Below are positions 8,430 to 19,234 of a stretch of 64,000 nucleotides of DNA, piece by piece. Position 1 is the first letter of the stretch, and every line of letters starts with the position of its first letter. The translations under genes were made by a program, and so were the position numbers. The DNA is from Enterobacter genomosp. O (GTDB lineage Bacteria > Pseudomonadota > Gammaproteobacteria > Enterobacterales > Enterobacteriaceae). The stretch is from positions 992,001 to 1,056,000 of the forward strand of contig NZ_LECZ01000027.1 of NCBI RefSeq assembly GCF_001022965.1, written 5' to 3'. The notes under the pieces are model-generated. The model had not been told where the DNA came from. It did no database searches and saw only the letters and a list, made by a program, of their open reading frames with translations.

Positions 8430-9734
8430 TTAGTGCAGCTTCAGACGCGGACGGATCACGCGGTTGATTCTGCCCACCAGCATCATCAGCCCGGTTTTGA
8501 AGTAGCCGTGCAGCGCAATCTGGTGCATACGGTACAGGGAGATATACACGAAGCGTGCAATGCGCCCTTCTACCATCATCGAGCCACGCATCAGGTTGCC
8601 CATCAGGCTGCCGACGGTTGAGAAGTTAGACAGCGATACCAGAGAACCGTGGTCTTTGTAGACATAGGCTTTCATTGGCTTACCTTTGGTCTGCGCCAGA
8701 ATGTTGTGCAGTACCAGGCTCGCCATCTGATGCGCCGCCTGGGCGCGCGGCGGTACGAAGCCGCCTTCAGGACGCGCGCAGGAAGCGCAGTCGCCGATAG
8801 CAAAGATGTCAGGGTCGCGGGTAGTTTGCAGCGTCGGCTCAGTCACCAGCTGGTTGATGCGGTTCGTTTCCAGGCCACCGATCTCTTTCATAAAGTCAGG
8901 CGCTTTGATACCTGCCGCCCAGACCATCAGATCCGCTTTGATGTACTCGCCGTCTTTCGTGTGCAGGCCACCTTCGTCGGCGCTGGTCACCATGGTCTGC
9001 GTCAGCACCCGCACGCCCAGTTTGGTGAGTTCATTGTGCGCCGCACCGGAAATACGCGGCGGCAGCGCAGGCAGAATACGTTCACCGGCTTCAACCAGCG
9101 TCACGTTCAGCGCTTCGTTGGTTAACCCTTTATAGCCGTAGCTGTGCAGCTGCTTCACCGCATTGTGCAGCTCAGCGGACAGCTCAACGCCCGTCGCACC
9201 GCCACCAACAATGGCGATATTCACTTTACCGTTCGCACCCATATTGCTGGTGTACTTCAGGAACAGGTTCAGCATTTCCTGATGGAAACGACGCGCCTGG
9301 TGCGGGTTATCAAGGAAGATACAGTGCTCTTTCACGCCTGGCGTGTTGAAGTCATTGGAGGTACTGCCCAGCGCCATGACCAGTGTGTCATACGCCAGCT
9401 TGCGCTCAGGGACCAGCAGCTCCCCTTTTTCATCACGCAGCTCTGCCAAGGTAATGGTTTTGCTTTCGCGGTTGATGTCCACCACCGAGCCCAGCTGGAA
9501 CTGGAAATGATGGTTGCGCGCGTGCGCCAGATAGCTGAGCGCGTCCACGCCCTCGTCCAGAGAACCGGTCGCCACTTCGTGCAGCAGCGGTTTCCACAGG
9601 TGACTGTGGTTACGATCCACCAGCGTAATTTTGGCTTTTTTACCGCGGCCCAGCTTCTTGCCCAACTGTGTCGCCAGCTCCAGCCCGCCTGCTCCACCGC
9701 CTACAATCACTATCTTTTTCAATGGCGTAGTCAA
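8430..9734 (-). CDS. ndh: NADH:quinone reductase II (type II NADH dehydrogenase)
   Basis: A single-subunit, non-proton-pumping respiratory dehydrogenase that passes electrons from NADH through FAD to the quinone pool at the inner face of the cytoplasmic membrane. It has 434 residues, the family's normal length. Two Rossmann dinucleotide folds are visible: FAD site IVGGGAGG (residues 10-17) and NADH site [13 protein letters not shown] (174-186). The FAD-pocket motif [11 protein letters not shown] lies near the C-terminal third, and a basic/hydrophobic C-terminal tail ([12 protein letters not shown] ... RPRLKLH) fits membrane attachment. The start is TTG (9734-9732), preceded by gaggggg. Upstream FNR and PdhR sites indicate oxygen- and pyruvate-linked control. 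Confidence 0.97.
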   Translation of the reverse strand: MTTPLKKIVIVGGGAGGLELATQLGKKLGRGKKAKITLVDRNHSHLWKPLLHEVATGSLDEGVDALSYLAHARNHHFQFQLGSVVDINRESKTITLAELRDEKGELLVPERKLAYDTLVMALGSTSNDFNTPGVKEHCIFLDNPHQARRFHQEMLNLFLKYTSNMGANGKVNIAIVGGGATGVELSAELHNAVKQLHSYGYKGLTNEALNVTLVEAGERILPALPPRISGAAHNELTKLGVRVLTQTMVTSADEGGLHTKDGEYIKADLMVWAAGIKAPDFMKEIGGLETNRINQLVTEPTLQTTRDPDIFAIGDCASCARPEGGFVPPRAQAAHQMASLVLHNILAQTKGKPMKAYVYKDHGSLVSLSNFSTVGSLMGNLMRGSMMVEGRIARFVYISLYRMHQIALHGYFKTGLMMLVGRINRVIRPRLKLH

Positions 9735-9760
9735 CGTGACCCCCTCAAATTATTAACCAA

Positions 9761-9800
9761 TTGTTAATTAAAAGTTATAAAAATAACCCTTAATTAACAA
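9761..9800. repeat. Perfect 11-bp inverted repeat in the ndh promoter/leader
   Basis: ttgttaattaa (9761-9771) and ttaattaacaa (9790-9800) are exact reverse complements separated by 18 AT-rich bases. The repeat lies 27-66 bases upstream of the ndh start codon, around the probable core promoter. Confidence 0.75.
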
Positions 9801-9853
9801 CAGGTTACAGCACTGAAACCATTCAGGTGCATTGAGAATAACACGTCAGGCGC

Positions 9854-9868
9854 ATTGGTCATACCAAA
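9854..9868. promoter_or_regulatory. PdhR-like operator upstream of ndh
   Basis: attggtcataccaaa matches the PdhR consensus ATTGGT-N3-ACCAAT except at the last base. PdhR is known to repress ndh in E. coli. The site directly abuts the FNR box. Confidence 0.7.
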
Positions 9869-9869
9869 A

Positions 9870-9883
9870 TTGATATGCATCAA
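9870..9883. promoter_or_regulatory. Perfect FNR box upstream of ndh
   Basis: ttgat-atgc-atcaa is an exact match to the FNR consensus TTGAT-N4-ATCAA. FNR represses ndh anaerobically in E. coli. The centre lies about 142 bases before the TTG start. Confidence 0.85.
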
Positions 9884-9918
9884 GTTTTGATGGCTTAAAA
9901 GTAGACAATTCTGGTCAA

Positions 9919-9955
9919 AAAGAAAGCCCGGCACGCTTTCACGTCCGGGCTTCTG
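9919..9955 (-). terminator. Terminator of ycfP
   Basis: Stem aagcccgg (9924-9931) / ccgggctt (9945-9952) with a T-rich tract in the leftward direction, just after the ycfP stop codon. Confidence 0.8.
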
Positions 9956-9971
9956 GGCCTGCTTCAGGAGT

Positions 9972-10514
9972 TTAACCCAGCGTTTTAAAGGCCTTGATAC
10001 GCTGCAGGTGCGGAGAGATGTTCTTAAACTTGTGGGTCTGTTCTTCGTCCCAGACGATCTCATAGTAATGATGCAGCAGTTCTGCAGCCCGATGGCTGTT
10101 GAGCGCCTCATCGTTACGCGACAGGATCACCAGACAGCGGTCGCGGTTTTTCTCCCGAAAATTGCTGACGCACTTGGTCGCGATATCGACATACTCTTCC
10201 GGGCGGTCAATTTTGCCTTCCATGTTCTCGTTCGGGAACAGGTTAGGATTGAACACCACCTGGCGGATGTCACACAGGAAGCCAATCCGCTCCGCCCAGT
10301 AGCCGCCCAGCCCCACGCCGCAAATCAACGGGCGATCGTCGACGTTGAGCTGCAACATCTTGTCCACTTCTTTGAGCAGATGCTGCATATCATGCTTCGG
10401 GTGACGCGTGCTGTAGCTGATCAACCGGACATCCGGATCGATAAACTGCAGCTGCAGCACCTTCTCATGATTACCAGGACTGTTAGAGTCAAAACCGTGT
10501 AAATAGATGATCAT
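9972..10514 (-). CDS. ycfP: YcfP, UPF0227 alpha/beta-hydrolase-like protein
   Basis: A 180-residue cytosolic protein of the UPF0227/YqiA-like esterase family. It starts [18 protein letters not shown], the oxyanion-side HGF motif of alpha/beta hydrolases. The nucleophile-elbow position reads [10 protein letters not shown], where the usual serine of GxSxGG is leucine, so classical serine-esterase activity is doubtful. The C-terminal [10 protein letters not shown] supplies a histidine. It lies 34 bases downstream of nagZ on the same strand and is probably co-transcribed with it. No established function is known to me. Confidence 0.9.
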   Translation of the reverse strand: MIIYLHGFDSNSPGNHEKVLQLQFIDPDVRLISYSTRHPKHDMQHLLKEVDKMLQLNVDDRPLICGVGLGGYWAERIGFLCDIRQVVFNPNLFPNENMEGKIDRPEEYVDIATKCVSNFREKNRDRCLVILSRNDEALNSHRAAELLHHYYEIVWDEEQTHKFKNISPHLQRIKAFKTLG

Positions 10515-10548
10515 CGTCTTCTCACCACGCTACGCCTTCCGGGAGGGT

Positions 10549-12390
<1,842 letters not shown>

Positions 12391-12410
<20 letters not shown>

Positions 12411-13038
12411 CTTTACCTGACCAGATAATTTCGCCTGTCTGGACCAGCATCAGCTGCATCTGCAGGGCTGGCGTATTCACGTTACCGGTGGCGTTAGAGT
12501 ACAGCACATACTGTGCGCCAACGTTTCGGGCAATACCGATCGCCTTGCTGCGTGAGCCGAGGCTATCCTGCGGCGACAGGCCCAGCTGCTGTTTCGCGAC
12601 CGCGAGCTGTTGAGCCGAAACCAGCGTAAACTTACCGTTGTTTGCCAGGGCATTGCGCAGGGTTTCCGTCGCTTCGCCCGCGTTCAGCGAACCGTTGGTA
12701 CGGTTGTTCACGCTATCGACCAGCAATACGCTGCCTGCCGTCACGCCCTGTGCCTGCAGCATCTTACCGACCATCGGCTGCATTGCGCCGTTCCAGTCGT
12801 AATGGCGCACGCGCGGCGTGGGCTGCGACGTCTGGTCCGGATGCTCAATAGGACCAGGCTGTTCCGGAATAGACGGCACAGATGGCACGGTTGGCTGCGG
12901 CTGCGCGGGCTGCGTCGGCTGTTCAGTACCCGGTTTAGCCTCTTCAACAGGCGCTGGCTGTTCAGTACGCGTCACACACCCTGCCAGAAACAGAGCGAAA
13001 GCTGTCACGAGCGCATAGCGGCTCAAATTTTTAATCAA
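12391..13038 (-). CDS. lpoB: Outer-membrane lipoprotein LpoB, activator of PBP1b
   Basis: LpoB reaches through the periplasm to stimulate the peptidoglycan synthase PBP1b (MrcB). The protein has 215 residues (213 in E. coli). It has a lipobox LAGC with acylated Cys21, a Pro/Gln/Glu-rich flexible stretch (about 25-75, e.g. [20 protein letters not shown]), and the globular PBP1b-binding domain from [11 protein letters not shown] onward, with [10 protein letters not shown] and [14 protein letters not shown]. The start is TTG (13038), preceded by aaggggtg at good spacing. An ATG start is not available in frame before the signal peptide. Confidence 0.93.
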
Positions 13039-13048
13039 GATTCACCCC

Positions 13049-13423
13049 TTAGAGATAAAGATAAAGTCTCACCTTATGCGCACCCAGATAGTTGGCGCTG
13101 CCATAGAGCGTTACCGACGATCTTGCCGGAATGGTGACGCTTCGCGGCGCTTCCAGCGGATGCATTTCAAGACCTCTTACGTCATACCAGAAAAAGCGGT
13201 AGTGGACCGTCACTGGTTCATGTCTTTCATTGAAGAGCGTAGAGGAGGCAGACGAATTGATTTCACTGATGGTCAACGCGGGTTGCTGCGCCGTGATGCC
13301 TGCGGCAAGTACGGAGGATTCCATCACCAGCGTCTGTTCATCATTCACGGGGATCGCCGGGCGCGAGCTGCACCCTGCGATCATCATCGTCACTACCAGC
13401 GCTGCAATACGCCCTTTAAGCAT
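13049..13423 (-). CDS. ycfL: YcfL family lipoprotein
   Basis: A DUF1425 lipoprotein of 124 residues with a short signal sequence and lipobox IAGC (Cys18). It continues RPAIPVNDEQTLVMESSVLAAG and ends GAHKVRLYLYL, matching E. coli YcfL. The ATG at 13423 lies one base after the hinT stop codon, so translation is probably coupled; the longer upstream frame would run into hinT and lose the signal peptide. Its place beside lpoB suggests an envelope role, but the function is unknown. Confidence 0.9.
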   Translation of the reverse strand: MLKGRIAALVVTMMIAGCSSRPAIPVNDEQTLVMESSVLAAGITAQQPALTISEINSSASSTLFNERHEPVTVHYRFFWYDVRGLEMHPLEAPRSVTIPARSSVTLYGSANYLGAHKVRLYLYL

Positions 13424-13424
13424 G

Positions 13425-13784
13425 TTAAAGACCTTTGTGTGCCAGCATCGGCCCCAGAGGACGCCCGCCCAGCAGATGCATGTGAATGTGATAAACTTCC
13501 TGCCCGCCATGACGGTTGCAGTTCATGATCAGACGGTAGCCGTCTTCCGCAATGCCTTCCTGCTCAGCAATTTTCGCGGCCACCGTCAGCATACGACCTA
13601 ACGCCACTTCGTGCTCGGTTTTTACGTCGTTTACGGTAGGAATCAGAATATTAGGAATGATAAGGATGTGCGTCGGGGCCTGAGGGGAAATGTCCCGGAA
13701 AGCCGTCACCAGTTCATCCTGATAGACGATATCCGAAGGGATTTCGCGACGGATAATTTTACTGAAAATCGTTTCTTCAGCCAT
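13425..13784 (-). CDS. hinT: Purine nucleoside phosphoramidase HinT
   Basis: A HIT-superfamily nucleotide hydrolase, 119 residues as in E. coli. The histidine triad HIHMH is at residues 99-103, followed by [10 protein letters not shown]. The N-terminal half carries the conserved [17 protein letters not shown]. It hydrolyses AMP-lysine and other adenosine phosphoramidates. It is the first gene of a tight leftward cluster hinT-ycfL-lpoB-thiK-nagZ-ycfP. Confidence 0.96.
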   Translation of the reverse strand: MAEETIFSKIIRREIPSDIVYQDELVTAFRDISPQAPTHILIIPNILIPTVNDVKTEHEVALGRMLTVAAKIAEQEGIAEDGYRLIMNCNRHGGQEVYHIHMHLLGGRPLGPMLAHKGL

Positions 13785-13995
13785 GACCTTTTCCTTTTTT
13801 GTTTAGTCTGGTGCGATGCGTCCGCTGTTGACACACTCTCTGGATGAGCGCGTGACACAATTCAAGAGTATGAGCGAGTTTCTCCTGTCCTTTCAACCTC
13901 CTCCCCCGATTTCTTTCCTGAATGTTTATCAGCTGGATGAAGAGTGACCGCTCCTGCGTCCTGGTGATGTTTTTTAAGACATAAAACCGCACCAA

Positions 13996-14022
13996 TAAAA
14001 AAGGCAGCCATTCGGCTGCCTT
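13996..14022 (-). terminator. Terminator of ptsG
   Basis: Perfect 9-bp stem aaggcagcc (14001-14009) / ggctgcctt (14014-14022) with a four-base loop, followed leftward by a T-run. It lies 19 bases after the ptsG stop codon. Confidence 0.9.
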
Positions 14023-14041
14023 AGTCTCCCCAGGTCACAAC

Positions 14042-15475
14042 TTAGTTGCTGCGGATGTACTCATCCATTTCGGTTTTCAGGTTATCGGATTTAGTACCGA
14101 AGATTGCCTGTACACCCGAACCTGCAACAACAACACCTGCTGCGCCCAGTTTTTTCAGACCCGGCTGGTCTACTTTCGCTACATCGGCAACGCTCACACG
14201 CAGACGGGTGATGCACGCGTCCAGGTTAGTGATGTTCTCTTTACCACCGAACGCTGCGACCAGTGCTGGCGCCATTTCGCTGGTTGCGCCTGCTTTGCTG
14301 TCTTCTGTCGCATCTTCACGACCTGGGGTTTTCAGGTCCAGTGCTTTAATCAGCACGCGGAAGATGGTGTAGTACGCAACCGCATAGCACGCACCAACGA
14401 TTGGGAACAGCCACAGCTTGCTGCTGTTACCGGACAGAACGATGAAGTCGATCAGACCGTGAGAGAAGGACGTACCGTCACGCATACCCAGCAGGATACA
14501 GATTGGGAACGCCAGGCCCGCCAGAACCGCGTGAATAATGTACAGGATCGGCGCAACGAACATGAAGGAGAACTCGATCGGCTCGGTGATACCGGTCAGG
14601 AACGAGGTCAACGCTGCGGAGATCATGATACCGCCCACTTTTGCACGGTTCTCTGGCTTAGCAGAGTGCCAGATAGCAATCGCCGCAGCTGGCAGACCGT
14701 ACATTTTGAACAGGAAGCCACCAGACAGTTTACCTGCAGTTGGGTCGCCCGCCATGTAACGTGGGATATCACCGTGGAACACCTGACCTGCTGCGTTGGT
14801 GAATTCACCAATCTGCATCTGGAATGGAACGTTCCAGATGTGGTGCAGACCGAATGGTACCAGGCAACGCTCGATGAAGCCGTAGATACCAAACGCCACA
14901 ACCGGGTTCTGGTAAGCAGCCCACTGAGAGAAGGTCTGGATAGCGGAACCGATCGGTGGCCAGATGAAGGACAGGATCACGCCAGTGAAAATCGCTGCCA
15001 GACCAGAGATGATCGGAACGAAACGCTTGCCCGCGAAGAAGCCCAGATACTCAGGCAGCTTGATGCGATAGAAGCGGTTAAACATGTACGCTGCAATCGC
15101 ACCGGAGATGATACCGCCCAGCACACCGGTGTCCGCCAGGTGTTTCGCAGCGATCTCTTCTGCCGGTAAATGCAGAACCAGCGGCGCAACCACAGCCATG
15201 GTTTTCACCATGATGCCGTAAGCAACCACTGCAGCCAGCGCAGAAACGCCGTCGTTGTTGGTGAAGCCCAGAGCCACACCGATCGCGAAGATCAGTGGCA
15301 TGTTAGCAAAGACTGAACCGCCTGCTTCGGCCATCACGTGTGAAACTACGGCTGGCAGCCAGCTGAAGTTAGCAGAACCGACACCCAGCAGGATACCTGC
15401 GATAGGCAGTACGGATACTGGCAGCATCAGCGATTTACCGACCTTTTGCAGGTTAGCAAATGCATTCTTAAACAT
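14042..15475 (-). CDS. ptsG: Glucose-specific PTS transporter, enzyme IIBC
   Basis: Imports and phosphorylates glucose in the inner membrane. The protein is 477 residues, as in E. coli. The EIIC membrane domain covers about residues 1-385 with many hydrophobic helices and the conserved sugar-site segment [13 protein letters not shown] linker rich in Asp/Glu/Thr/Lys follows. The EIIB domain carries the phosphorylated Cys421 in [13 protein letters not shown]. Control signals before the gene are the SgrS-pairing region at the ribosome-binding site, a Mlc operator and a CRP site. In K-12 fhuE separates ptsG and hinT; here that gene is absent. Confidence 0.97.
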   Translation of the reverse strand: MFKNAFANLQKVGKSLMLPVSVLPIAGILLGVGSANFSWLPAVVSHVMAEAGGSVFANMPLIFAIGVALGFTNNDGVSALAAVVAYGIMVKTMAVVAPLVLHLPAEEIAAKHLADTGVLGGIISGAIAAYMFNRFYRIKLPEYLGFFAGKRFVPIISGLAAIFTGVILSFIWPPIGSAIQTFSQWAAYQNPVVAFGIYGFIERCLVPFGLHHIWNVPFQMQIGEFTNAAGQVFHGDIPRYMAGDPTAGKLSGGFLFKMYGLPAAAIAIWHSAKPENRAKVGGIMISAALTSFLTGITEPIEFSFMFVAPILYIIHAVLAGLAFPICILLGMRDGTSFSHGLIDFIVLSGNSSKLWLFPIVGACYAVAYYTIFRVLIKALDLKTPGREDATEDSKAGATSEMAPALVAAFGGKENITNLDACITRLRVSVADVAKVDQPGLKKLGAAGVVVAGSGVQAIFGTKSDNLKTEMDEYIRSN

Positions 15476-15483
15476 AATTGAGA

Positions 15484-15503
15484 GTGCTCCTGAGTATTTG
15501 TGC
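15484..15503 (-). promoter_or_regulatory. SgrS small-RNA pairing site on the ptsG mRNA
   Basis: Read leftward, the leader is aaatactcaggagcac just before the start codon. It contains the atactcag and gcac blocks that pair with the seed region of E. coli SgrS (known: SgrS/Hfq blocks ptsG translation during sugar-phosphate stress). The SD (aggag) lies inside the pairing region. An sgrS gene is expected elsewhere in the genome. Confidence 0.75.
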
Positions 15504-15570
15504 TTTTTTTACGCTTTCACGCATTGGCCCGGGGGGAGTACCGTGCCGTGGACAGGACATCTAAGCGCCC

Positions 15571-15598
15571 TTTATTTATTACACAGAGTAAAATAATT
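15571..15598. promoter_or_regulatory. Mlc operator/promoter region of ptsG
   Basis: tttatttattacacagagta continuing to aaaataatt reproduces the Mlc-binding palindrome of the E. coli ptsG P1 promoter (leftward: ttattttactctgtgtaata followed by aataaa). Mlc is known to repress ptsG until glucose transport sequesters it at EIICB. Confidence 0.75.
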
Positions 15599-15611
15599 CC
15601 CTCTGAGTTTG

Positions 15612-15629
15612 TTTGACGGCTATCACGTT
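15612..15629. promoter_or_regulatory. CRP site of ptsG
   Basis: Leftward, acgtgatagccgtcaaa matches the CRP half-site pattern GTGA-N6-TCA upstream of the Mlc region, at the position of the activating CRP site of E. coli ptsG. Confidence 0.6.
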
Positions 15630-15699
15630 TCAGCTTAAGGCGGTCGAAAAACTTTCAGTTATTTACAAAAAGCATGTCCGGATGTGTCTAAAAACACCC

Positions 15700-15723
15700 T
15701 CACCGCCCCAAATGAGGCGGTGA
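15700..15723 (-). terminator. Hairpin downstream of ycfH, possible terminator
   Basis: Perfect 8-bp stem tcaccgcc (15700-15707) / ggcggtga (15716-15723), 50 bases past the ycfH stop codon. The leftward continuation gggtgttttta gives a T-tract after a small gap, so it may end the fab/tmk/holB/ycfH transcript before the ptsG promoter. Confidence 0.45.
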
Positions 15724-15772
15724 ACTTTACTCGTTTTACTTATTAATTACGAGCCTAAAAAAAACAGGTGTA

Positions 15773-16567
15773 TCAAACAGATTGCAGGCGGGCGGGGTCG
15801 ATATGGAACAGCGTAGAGAAGTTTTCCGTCGTGACGCGGGCCAGTTCTTCGATACTGACACCTTTAAGCACGGCCATGTACTCCGCAACGTCTCTCGTCA
15901 TGGCCGGCTGGTTCTCTTTACCGCGATGCGGTACCGGTGCCAGATAAGGAGAGTCTGTTTCCACCAGGATGCGATCGAGCGGAACATAGCGCGCAGCGTC
16001 GCGAAGCTGCTCTGCGTTACGGAACGTCACGATCCCAGAAAACGAAATATAAAACCCTAGATCAAGCAGTTTACCCGCCGTTTCTCTGTCTTCTGTGAAA
16101 CAGTGTAGTACGCCACCGCAATCCGTCACATTTTCTTCCCGCAGGATCGCCAGCGTATCGGCACGCGCATCGCGGGTATGAACAATGACCGGCTTGTTAA
16201 GTTCGCGGCCAATGCGGATATGATGGCGGAAGGACTCTTGCTGGCGCGGTTTGGTTTCCGGCGTGTAGAAATAGTCCAGCCCGGTCTCCCCCATTGCCAC
16301 CACGCCCTCTTCCGCTGCCAGTCGGCGCAGCTCCTCGACGTCGTACGCCTCGTCCTGATTCAACGGGTGCACGCCGCAGGAGAACACCACGTTATCGCGA
16401 ACGCCCACCAGCTCGCGCATCGTGCGATAGCCCGGCAGCGTCGTCGCCACCGCAAGGCAGAATTTCACATCGCGGGCTGCGGCTTTCGCCAGCACGTCAT
16501 CCACGTTTTTATGCAGGGATTGATAATCCAGGCCATCAAGATGGCAGTGTGAGTCGACTAAAAACAT
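15773..16567 (-). CDS. ycfH: TatD-family metal-dependent hydrolase YcfH
   Basis: A 264-residue TIM-barrel metallo-hydrolase of the TatD family, probably a DNase or aminoacyl-type deacylase by family; the substrate is unproven. The metal ligands are in DSHCHLDGL near the N-terminus, GETGLDYF, VIVHTRDA, VLHCFTEDR and VETDSPYLAP. The ATG at 16567 gives MFLVDSHCHLDG as in E. coli; an upstream in-frame ATG would extend 20 residues into holB. It is last in the tmk-holB-ycfH unit, 10 bases after holB. Confidence 0.94.
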   Translation of the reverse strand: MFLVDSHCHLDGLDYQSLHKNVDDVLAKAAARDVKFCLAVATTLPGYRTMRELVGVRDNVVFSCGVHPLNQDEAYDVEELRRLAAEEGVVAMGETGLDYFYTPETKPRQQESFRHHIRIGRELNKPVIVHTRDARADTLAILREENVTDCGGVLHCFTEDRETAGKLLDLGFYISFSGIVTFRNAEQLRDAARYVPLDRILVETDSPYLAPVPHRGKENQPAMTRDVAEYMAVLKGVSIEELARVTTENFSTLFHIDPARLQSV

Positions 16568-16577
16568 AATGTCTCTC

Positions 16578-17582
16578 TCAGAGATGGGAAACAGGCGGCG
16601 TAACGCCTGGTTGCAGGTAATGTTCAATACGCAGTAACTGGTCGGTCAGTAAAAGCTCGCGATTAAGACCAGTCACGGTTAAAAGCTGTTCGCGGCTCTG
16701 GCAAATGTCATGAAGCATCGCGTGAAGAACCGCGCCTGAGAGGCGGTTCGCCAGCGTATTCACCAGTGGCCATACGTCCGGGTTAGTCAGCAGCGTTGCT
16801 CCTTGCTGGAGTTTGAGCGCATCCAGCAGTAAGGAGGCCAGCCAGTGCAGACGCTCATCGGCCCGATCGCAGTTCAGTGCCGGCAGTAAACTTAGCCAGT
16901 CCTGGCTATTAAGCGAAGATTCGACAGCCCGGCAGAGCGTTTCTCGCTGTGACCAGACGTCAGGTTGCAGCAATGCCAGTGCCGCCGCGGGCGCACCGCT
17001 GCTCAGACGCAATGCGGACAGCGCACTTTCAGGTGACGTTGTCACCTCTCGTTCAAGCCAGCTCAGCGCCCACGATTCCTGAGGCATCGCAAGGTGATGA
17101 AGACGGCAGCGGCTGCGCAACGTTGCCAGTAATCGTCCCGGGTCGCGGCAAGAAAGGAAAAACCACGTTTTTTCCGGCGGCTCTTCCAGGGTTTTAAGCA
17201 GGGCGTTAGCCGCCGCCTCGGTAAGCAGCGTGGCGTCTTTGAGCCAGACCACTTTAGCGCCGCCCAGGCGCGCGTGTTCGTACAATTTTTCACTGACTTC
17301 ACGAACGGCATCAATACCGAGCGCGCTTTTGCCCTTCTCAGGCTCAAGCGTATAGTAGTCAGGGTGTGTGCCCGCCTGCATCAGCTGGCAGCCGCGGCAT
17401 TTGCCGCAGCTTTTGTGCCCTTCGGGCTGCTGACACATCAGAAAACGGGTGATGGCATAAATCAACGCATCCTCACCCATCCCGGGCAATGCCTGAATCA
17501 GTAACGCATGATGCCCCCGCCCCGCCTGATAGCTGCCGATCAGCTGTTCAAAGTGCGGACGCAGCCATGGATACCATTTCAT
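16578..17582 (-). CDS. holB: DNA polymerase III subunit delta' (HolB)
   Basis: The clamp-loader delta' subunit, 334 residues as in E. coli. Starting at ATG 17582 it reads [15 protein letters not shown]. The AAA+ domain has the zinc-binding cysteines Cys50, Cys59, Cys62 and Cys65 ([16 protein letters not shown]) and a degenerate P-loop ([11 protein letters not shown], without the usual GKT), as expected for a non-ATPase stator. It also has the conserved [19 protein letters not shown] and the SRC-like motif [11 protein letters not shown]. Its ATG overlaps the tmk stop codon (ATGA), so the two are translationally coupled. The C-terminal collar domain is noticeably more diverged from E. coli. Confidence 0.95.
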   Translation of the reverse strand: MKWYPWLRPHFEQLIGSYQAGRGHHALLIQALPGMGEDALIYAITRFLMCQQPEGHKSCGKCRGCQLMQAGTHPDYYTLEPEKGKSALGIDAVREVSEKLYEHARLGGAKVVWLKDATLLTEAAANALLKTLEEPPEKTWFFLSCRDPGRLLATLRSRCRLHHLAMPQESWALSWLEREVTTSPESALSALRLSSGAPAAALALLQPDVWSQRETLCRAVESSLNSQDWLSLLPALNCDRADERLHWLASLLLDALKLQQGATLLTNPDVWPLVNTLANRLSGAVLHAMLHDICQSREQLLTVTGLNRELLLTDQLLRIEHYLQPGVTPPVSHL

Positions 17583-18220
17583 GCCTGTTGCTCCTGTACC
17601 CACTGCGTAACGGTCTGCTGAATGTCGCGCGTGACGTCTTCCAGGGATTTCGTCGCATCGATGGTGCGAATAGAGCTGTCCTGTGCGGCCAGTTCAAGAT
17701 AGCGCGCACGGGTGCGGTTAAAGAAATCAAAGGACTCTTGTTCAATGCGGTCCAGTTCGCCGCGCGCGCGGGCACGCCTGAGACCCACTTCCGGGGTAAC
17801 ATCTAGATAGAGGGTCAGGTCGGGGCGAAAGTCACCCAATACGGCATTGCGCAGCGTTGCCAGCATCGTCTGGTCAATGCCGCGTCCCCCGCCCTGATAC
17901 GCCTGAGTAGACAGATCGTGACGGTCGCCGATAACCCATTTGCCGTCGGCCAGAGCGGGCTTGATCACCGTCTCAACCAGCTGTACGCGCGCCGCGTAGA
18001 ACATCAGCACTTCCGCTTTGTCAGTGATAACTTCGTCGCCAACGGATTTAATATCCAGCACCAGGCTGCGCAGCTTCTCGGCCAACTGTGTGCCACCCGG
18101 CTCGCGGGTAAATACCATATCCGCCACGCCAAGCGCGTTGAGCGTATCCACCACCACGTTGCGGGCGGTGGTTTTACCCGCCCCTTCGAGTCCCTCAATG
18201 ACAATGTATTTACTGCGCAT
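17579..18220 (-). CDS. tmk: Thymidylate kinase
   Basis: Converts dTMP to dTDP. The protein is 213 residues, as in E. coli. The P-loop is [20 protein letters not shown] (near residues 8-27). The segment [15 protein letters not shown], conserved in bacterial Tmk, follows, then the DR motif [21 protein letters not shown] and the LID region around [16 protein letters not shown]. It overlaps the mltG 3' end by 11 bases and holB by 4, placing it mid-operon. Confidence 0.96.
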   Translation of the reverse strand: MRSKYIVIEGLEGAGKTTARNVVVDTLNALGVADMVFTREPGGTQLAEKLRSLVLDIKSVGDEVITDKAEVLMFYAARVQLVETVIKPALADGKWVIGDRHDLSTQAYQGGGRGIDQTMLATLRNAVLGDFRPDLTLYLDVTPEVGLRRARARGELDRIEQESFDFFNRTRARYLELAAQDSSIRTIDATKSLEDVTRDIQQTVTQWVQEQQA

Positions 18221-19232
18221 TTTTTTCCTTAAGTGCCTTCAGATAGTCCTGAACAGAGCGATTGTGGCTGGCAAGGTTGGTGTTAAAGGTATGCCCGCCT
18301 TTTCCATCAGCCACAAAATAGAGATACGGTGTTTTGGCCGGATGCGCGGCTGCTTTGAGCGAAGCCTCGCTCGGCGTGGCAATTGGGCCTGGCGGTAAAC
18401 CGCTAATCACATAAGTATTATACGCCGTTGGCGTCTCCAGATCTTTCCTGGAGATCTTACCGACATAGCTTTCGCCCATGCCGTAGATGACGGTAGGGTC
18501 GGTTTGCAGGCGCATGCCGATGCGCAGCCGGTTGATAAACACCGACGCCACGCGATCGCGCTCGGCGGCGACGGCCGTCTCTTTCTCAATGATTGAGGCC
18601 ATCGTCACAAACTGGTTCCGATCGCTGTAAGGCAGTCCTTCCATTCGCCCTTCCCAGGCGGAATCCACCGCGGCGACCATTTTTTTGTGCGCCCGCTTCA
18701 GAATCGCCACATCGGTCGTCCCTGCCGTGTACATCCAGGTATCTGGCCAGAACCAGCCTTCAACCCAGTCCGGATGTTCAAGCTTCAGCACCTCGGCTAC
18801 CGTCTGATAGCGATCGTCTTTTAACGTGTGTTTGATATACGGCGCGTCACGCAGCTGTTTGAGGTAATCACTCAGGCGCATCCCTTCTACAAACCGCAGA
18901 GGGAACTGCGCTTCTTTGCCGCTTTCCAGCAGCTGCAGCATCTCTCTGACGGTCATTCCAGGCGTAAAGCGATAGGTACCGGCTTTGAAATGGGACAGCT
19001 CGGGTTCCACGCGCAATAGCCACTGGAATACCCGGGGACGATTGATAATCTTGTCGCCATAGAGCTGTTCCCCAAGCGCCTGGCGGCCGGTTCCTGCTTT
19101 CAGGGTAAAGATCGTCTCGTCTTTAATCAGGAGCTTACTGTTCGCCAGTTGGCGAACTTTCCATACGCCTGCTCCGCCAGCGACGCCCAGCGCAACGATG
19201 AGGATAAGGACAAAGCGCAACATTTTTTTCAT
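18210..19232 (-). CDS. mltG: Endolytic murein transglycosylase MltG (YceG)
   Basis: An inner-membrane lytic transglycosylase that cuts nascent glycan strands and so sets their length. The protein has 340 residues, as in E. coli. It has an N-terminal transmembrane helix ([18 protein letters not shown]), a LysM-like segment and a YceG catalytic domain with the catalytic glutamate in [11 protein letters not shown]. Further family signatures are [33 protein letters not shown] and [14 protein letters not shown]. pabC ends only 2 bases upstream. Confidence 0.95.
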   Translation of the reverse strand: MKKMLRFVLILIVALGVAGGAGVWKVRQLANSKLLIKDETIFTLKAGTGRQALGEQLYGDKIINRPRVFQWLLRVEPELSHFKAGTYRFTPGMTVREMLQLLESGKEAQFPLRFVEGMRLSDYLKQLRDAPYIKHTLKDDRYQTVAEVLKLEHPDWVEGWFWPDTWMYTAGTTDVAILKRAHKKMVAAVDSAWEGRMEGLPYSDRNQFVTMASIIEKETAVAAERDRVASVFINRLRIGMRLQTDPTVIYGMGESYVGKISRKDLETPTAYNTYVISGLPPGPIATPSEASLKAAAHPAKTPYLYFVADGKGGHTFNTNLASHNRSVQDYLKALKEKNAQ

Positions 19233-19234
19233 GA

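Noticed and set aside
13777-13995. 72-codon frame in the hinT-ptsG gap
   Set aside because: No RBS, overlaps the hinT start, and has no similarity I recognise; not an fhuE remnant by sequence.
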